Shown here: positions 6,758 to 8,504 of the stretch, in pieces
Numbering within the stretch: position 1 is the first letter of the stretch
Layout: the number at the start of each line of letters is the position of its first letter
Assembly (NCBI GenBank): GCA_018224315.1
Contig: JAGTVF010000297.1
Span: forward strand, 1 to 8,504
DNA: 8,504 nt
Direction of reading: 5' to 3'
Origin: Desulfobacterales bacterium
GTDB lineage: Bacteria; Desulfobacterota; Desulfobacteria; Desulfobacterales; Desulfosalsimonadaceae
Notes under the pieces: model-generated
Told to the model about the DNA's origin: nothing
Database searches by the model: none
The model's input: the letters and a program-made list of their open reading frames with translations, nothing else
Program-made: the position numbers and the translations under genes

Positions 6758-7388
6758 CTGTAACCTCCCTGAATTTTATACTTTCAATGAGTTTGTGAAC
6801 ACTATATTGAAAAAACTGAAAATAGTCGTCGGATTCGATAATGATGCCCTGCAGTTTCCGGATCTGCACCAGCCCGTGCAAAGAAGACCAGAAAAATACG
6901 GCAAAATTGTTTGGATAAGGCTCATCAAAAACCTTTTGGGCATTGCCCTCCCGGATGATGCCGGCAATTTGCTCCAGGATCAAAAGTCCTTTTGAACCAA
7001 TGGTCCGGTTGACATCCTCGGAGAAAAAGACCTGGGGCGAGGAAAGAAAATAGTTGATCACGTCAAAATAGTCTTTGTGCGCCCGGCTGAACTGGTAATA
7101 CGCCTCTGCGCCTTTTTGAAGCTGAATACGGGGATCGGATACGCCTTCGGTTTCAGAAACCAGGTAAGTATGCAGGATCTCCAGACCCTCCTGCTGCAGG
7201 GAGGCAAAAATTTCAGCCTTGTTGGTAAAATAAAAATAAATGGAGCCGATAGAAAGCTCCGCCTTTTTCGAAATCTTGTTCACAGAGGTGCGGGAAAACC
7301 CCTCTTTTAAAAGCAGGGCCCTTGCAGCATTTAAAATCTGGGTGCGCCGCTGCACTTTCTCCCGCTGCCTTCGTTCCATTTGTCCCAT
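6744..7388 (-). CDS. TetR/AcrR-family transcriptional regulator
   Basis: This 214-residue protein has a normal TetR length. The N-terminal DNA-binding domain covers about residues 12-60: TQILNAARALLLKEGF, then the helix-turn-helix around 35-54 with TSVNKISKKAELSIGSIYFY and the family-typical YFYFTNKAEIF. The C-terminal ligand/dimerisation domain (about 70-210) is variable and gives no ligand clue. Start ATG 7388 is chosen because the longer open frame runs back through the SDR gene; ATG 7379 is an alternative three codons in. The Shine-Dalgarno is weak (AAAGG about 13 nt away). It lies 44 bp after the SDR gene, beyond a GC-rich hairpin, and overlaps xsc by 14 bp, so regulator and enzyme are probably co-translated. 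Likely targets are the related palindromes at 4094-4108 and 8294-8308, making it a probable local, autoregulating repressor relieved by a pathway intermediate (inference). Confidence 0.9.
   Translation of the reverse strand: MGQMERRQREKVQRRTQILNAARALLLKEGFSRTSVNKISKKAELSIGSIYFYFTNKAEIFASLQQEGLEILHTYLVSETEGVSDPRIQLQKGAEAYYQFSRAHKDYFDVINYFLSSPQVFFSEDVNRTIGSKGLLILEQIAGIIREGNAQKVFDEPYPNNFAVFFWSSLHGLVQIRKLQGIIIESDDYFQFFQYSVHKLIESIKFREVTDDNT
6764..6769 (-). promoter_or_regulatory. Shine-Dalgarno of xsc inside the TetR coding end
   Basis: The minus strand reads GGGAGG followed by 6 nt (TTACAG) and ATG 6757. The site lies within the last codons of the regulator gene. It decides ATG 6757 over the in-frame ATG five codons later, and gives xsc its own strong ribosome entry despite the 14-bp overlap. 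Confidence 0.7.
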
Positions 7389-7411
7389 ATTCTGCTTCGT
7401 ACCTTTATTGG

Positions 7412-7431
7412 CCGGGCAGACAACTGCCCGG
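7412..7431 (-). other. GC-rich perfect hairpin between the SDR and TetR genes
   Basis: CCGGGCAG (7412-7419) pairs perfectly with CTGCCCGG (7424-7431) around a 4-nt loop, starting two bases after the SDR stop (7433-7435). In the minus-strand transcript this is a stable 8-bp stem. No U-tract follows (the next bases are CCAATAAAGG), so a full intrinsic terminator is unlikely. It may be a partial attenuator or an mRNA-stabilising or processing element that sets different levels of the dehydrogenase and the regulator/xsc message. The pairing is seen; the role is inferred. Confidence 0.55.
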
Positions 7432-7432
7432 G

Positions 7433-8272
7433 TTACAATTCCATTAGCTGGCCGCCGGTGATGTTCATTGCCTGGCCGGTGATATAAGAAGACGCCCCTG
7501 ATGCCAGAAATGCGGCCAGATCGGCCACCTCGGCCGGCTCTCCGATGCGGCCCAGGGGGATGGTGGCACACATTTCCTGCTGCCGCTGCTCGGCCTTGGT
7601 GTTGAAAAACTGAGCTTCGAGATCAAAGCGCCACTTTTCGATATCGGTCATAATCTGCCCCGGACAGATGGCGTTGACCCGGATACCGGCACCGGCCAGT
7701 TCCTTTGCCATGGTCTTGGTGAGCATGATCACCCCGGCCTTGGCCGAAGCATAGGCGGAATTAAACAAGGGCGGCACCTTGCCCGCCCTTGAAGCGATGT
7801 TGATGACAGATCCGCCGCCTGACTGCCGGATTGCCGGAATTACGGCCTTTGACACCCGGAACACCCCGTTGAGGTTCACGTCAATGGTTTTGACCCAGGC
7901 AGCTTCATCATAGTTTTCCACGTCGCTTGGTACGCCAAAGGAGGCCCCGGCATTGTTGCATAAAATTTCAATACCCCCGAACTCCCCGACCACGGCGGCC
8001 ACCATCTGCGAAACGGATCCGGAATCAGTGACATCCAGACTCACAGCCCGGCAGCGCACCTTGAAATCATCTGCAATCTGTTTTTCAATTTCCTGCATCT
8101 GCTCAGAGGTGGCTGTGCTGACCTGGCTCTGGTCCGGCTGGGCCCGGCCCAGATCGGCCACCACAATATTGACCCCGCAGGCAGCCAGTCTGGCGGCAAT
8201 GGCATATCCGATGCCGGTTTTTTTCCCGGCACCGGTCACAATAGCGGTCCTGCCTTTTAGATCCGGATACAT
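7433..8272 (-). CDS. Classical SDR-family oxidoreductase (second of two, operon leader)
   Basis: This 279-residue protein is a classical short-chain dehydrogenase/reductase of the FabG/glucose-dehydrogenase-like branch. It shows TGAGKKTGIG (13-22) for the dinucleotide, D40 favouring NAD(H), NNAG (106-109), the catalytic set N133, S161, Y174, K178, and a normal C-terminal ITGQAMNITGGQ. The first glycine loop is two residues longer than the usual TGxxxGIG, and an insertion of polar residues (about 43-66) follows the second strand; both occur in some family branches. Start ATG 8272 is preferred over TTG 8308 and ATG 8284 because GAGGTG lies 4-5 nt upstream, and the upstream candidates overlap the predicted operator. 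It heads the operon with tetR and xsc. Forming sulfoacetaldehyde or its precursor by oxidising an alcohol such as isethionate or a hydroxy-sulfonate is a reasonable but unproven role. Confidence 0.9.
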   Translation of the reverse strand: MYPDLKGRTAIVTGAGKKTGIGYAIAARLAACGVNIVVADLGRAQPDQSQVSTATSEQMQEIEKQIADDFKVRCRAVSLDVTDSGSVSQMVAAVVGEFGGIEILCNNAGASFGVPSDVENYDEAAWVKTIDVNLNGVFRVSKAVIPAIRQSGGGSVINIASRAGKVPPLFNSAYASAKAGVIMLTKTMAKELAGAGIRVNAICPGQIMTDIEKWRFDLEAQFFNTKAEQRQQEMCATIPLGRIGEPAEVADLAAFLASGASSYITGQAMNITGGQLMEL

Positions 8273-8293
8273 GGCACCTCGCATTTTTTGAAT

Positions 8294-8308
8294 TAGAATG
8301 GTTTTCAA
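8294..8308. promoter_or_regulatory. Second candidate TetR-family operator, upstream of the SDR-tetR-xsc operon
   Basis: TAGAATGGTTTTCAA is an imperfect inverted repeat matching the minus-strand form of the 4094-4108 palindrome at 13 of 15 positions. The first half-site plus centre, with one flanking base (TTAGAATGGT), is identical. It lies about 22 bp before the SDR start codon and overlaps the possible -10/start region, where a repressor would block transcription. A further half-site-like TTAGAA occurs nearby on the minus strand (8322-8327). Confidence 0.5.
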
Positions 8309-8346
8309 TTTTAAAATAAAGTTCTAAAAAATACCTGAAAAGTCAA
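8308..8346 (-). promoter_or_regulatory. Possible promoter region of the SDR-tetR-xsc operon
   Basis: The minus strand has TTGACT (8341-8346), one base from the -35 consensus, but only a poor -10 (AACTTT) at 17-bp spacing. A better -10-like TAAAAT lies at 8308-8313 without a good -35 partner. The 105-bp gap 8273-8377 is strongly AT-rich compared with the genes. A promoter is expected here; the exact elements cannot be fixed by eye. Confidence 0.3.
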
Positions 8347-8377
8347 GCTTTGTTTTTGCACTTGTTTTCAAGCAGTG

Positions 8378-8504
8378 TCAGAGCACCAGTTCTTCGATAA
8401 AATCAATGAGCTGGTTTAAGTTCTGGCAGGTGCGCACTTCGTGGCAGTGGGCCTTGTAGGTGTGCATCTCGCTGTCGCCCGTGCCCCAGAAGGCTTCGGG
8501 TTCA
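8378..8504 (-). CDS. C-terminal 41 codons of an unrecognised protein (cut by window edge)
   Basis: An open minus-strand frame enters from the right edge and stops with TGA at 8378-8380. It encodes 41 residues that begin EPEAFWGTGDSEMHTYK and end in an acidic amphipathic helix-like tail (NQLIDFIEELVL). Codon use resembles the neighbouring genes, with mostly G or C in third positions, which supports real coding. The piece contains two Cys and three His in SEMHTYKAHCHEVRTC. I do not recognise the family. It runs in the same direction as the SDR-tetR-xsc unit but is separated from it by the 105-bp promoter-like gap, so it may or may not belong to the same pathway. Confidence 0.6.
   Translation of the reverse strand, partial: EPEAFWGTGDSEMHTYKAHCHEVRTCQNLNQLIDFIEELVL

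Noticed and set aside
7389..7571. N-terminal extension of the TetR frame back into the SDR gene
   Set aside because: The added 61 residues are Arg/Gly/His-rich, overlap conserved SDR coding sequence, and precede a normal TetR N-terminus at ATG 7388.
8359..8377. CACTTG/CAAGCAGTG imperfect hairpin as terminator of the upstream gene
   Set aside because: The stem is short with a 2-nt bulge, and no U-tract follows on the minus strand.

Overview
The window reads as an accessory catabolic gene cluster from an anaerobic, moderately GC-rich bacterium. A sulfate- or sulfite-reducing Desulfobacterota-type host is my best guess, from the gene content and general base use; this is inference, as no taxonomic marker is present. 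All genes but one lie on the minus strand, and packing is tight: several stop/start overlaps and only short AT-rich promoter gaps.

Layout from the right edge, following minus-strand transcription. (a) 8504-8378: the last 41 codons of an unrecognised upstream gene. (b) 8377-8273: an AT-rich promoter region with a candidate operator. (c) 8272-5027: a likely operon of an SDR dehydrogenase, a TetR-family regulator and a thiamine-diphosphate (ThDP) enzyme that I identify as sulfoacetaldehyde acetyltransferase (Xsc). (d) 4276-4998, plus strand: a TauE/SafE-family permease convergent with xsc. (e) 4069-4275: a divergent control region with a 15-bp near-palindrome related to the operator in (b). (f) 4068-1: a second likely operon of a benzaldehyde-lyase-like ThDP enzyme, a BASS-family sodium symporter, a second SDR and the start of an acetate kinase gene cut by the window edge.

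How the genes may work together. Xsc converts sulfoacetaldehyde plus phosphate to acetyl phosphate and sulfite. Acetate kinase would harvest the acetyl phosphate as ATP plus acetate. TauE/SafE permeases are associated with sulfite or organosulfonate movement across the membrane. The two SDRs and the second ThDP enzyme would then act upstream, turning an imported sulfonate into sulfoacetaldehyde, with the BASS transporter as candidate importer. The usual sulfoacetaldehyde-forming partners (taurine aminotransferase or dehydrogenase, ComDE-type sulfopyruvate decarboxylase) are not in the window, so the feeding step may be new. The best prospects for novelty are the second ThDP enzyme and the substrate of the whole cluster.

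A 10-bp sequence (TTAGAATGGT) is shared exactly between the two promoter regions, inside inverted-repeat-like sites. This suggests that the encoded TetR protein controls both transcription units.
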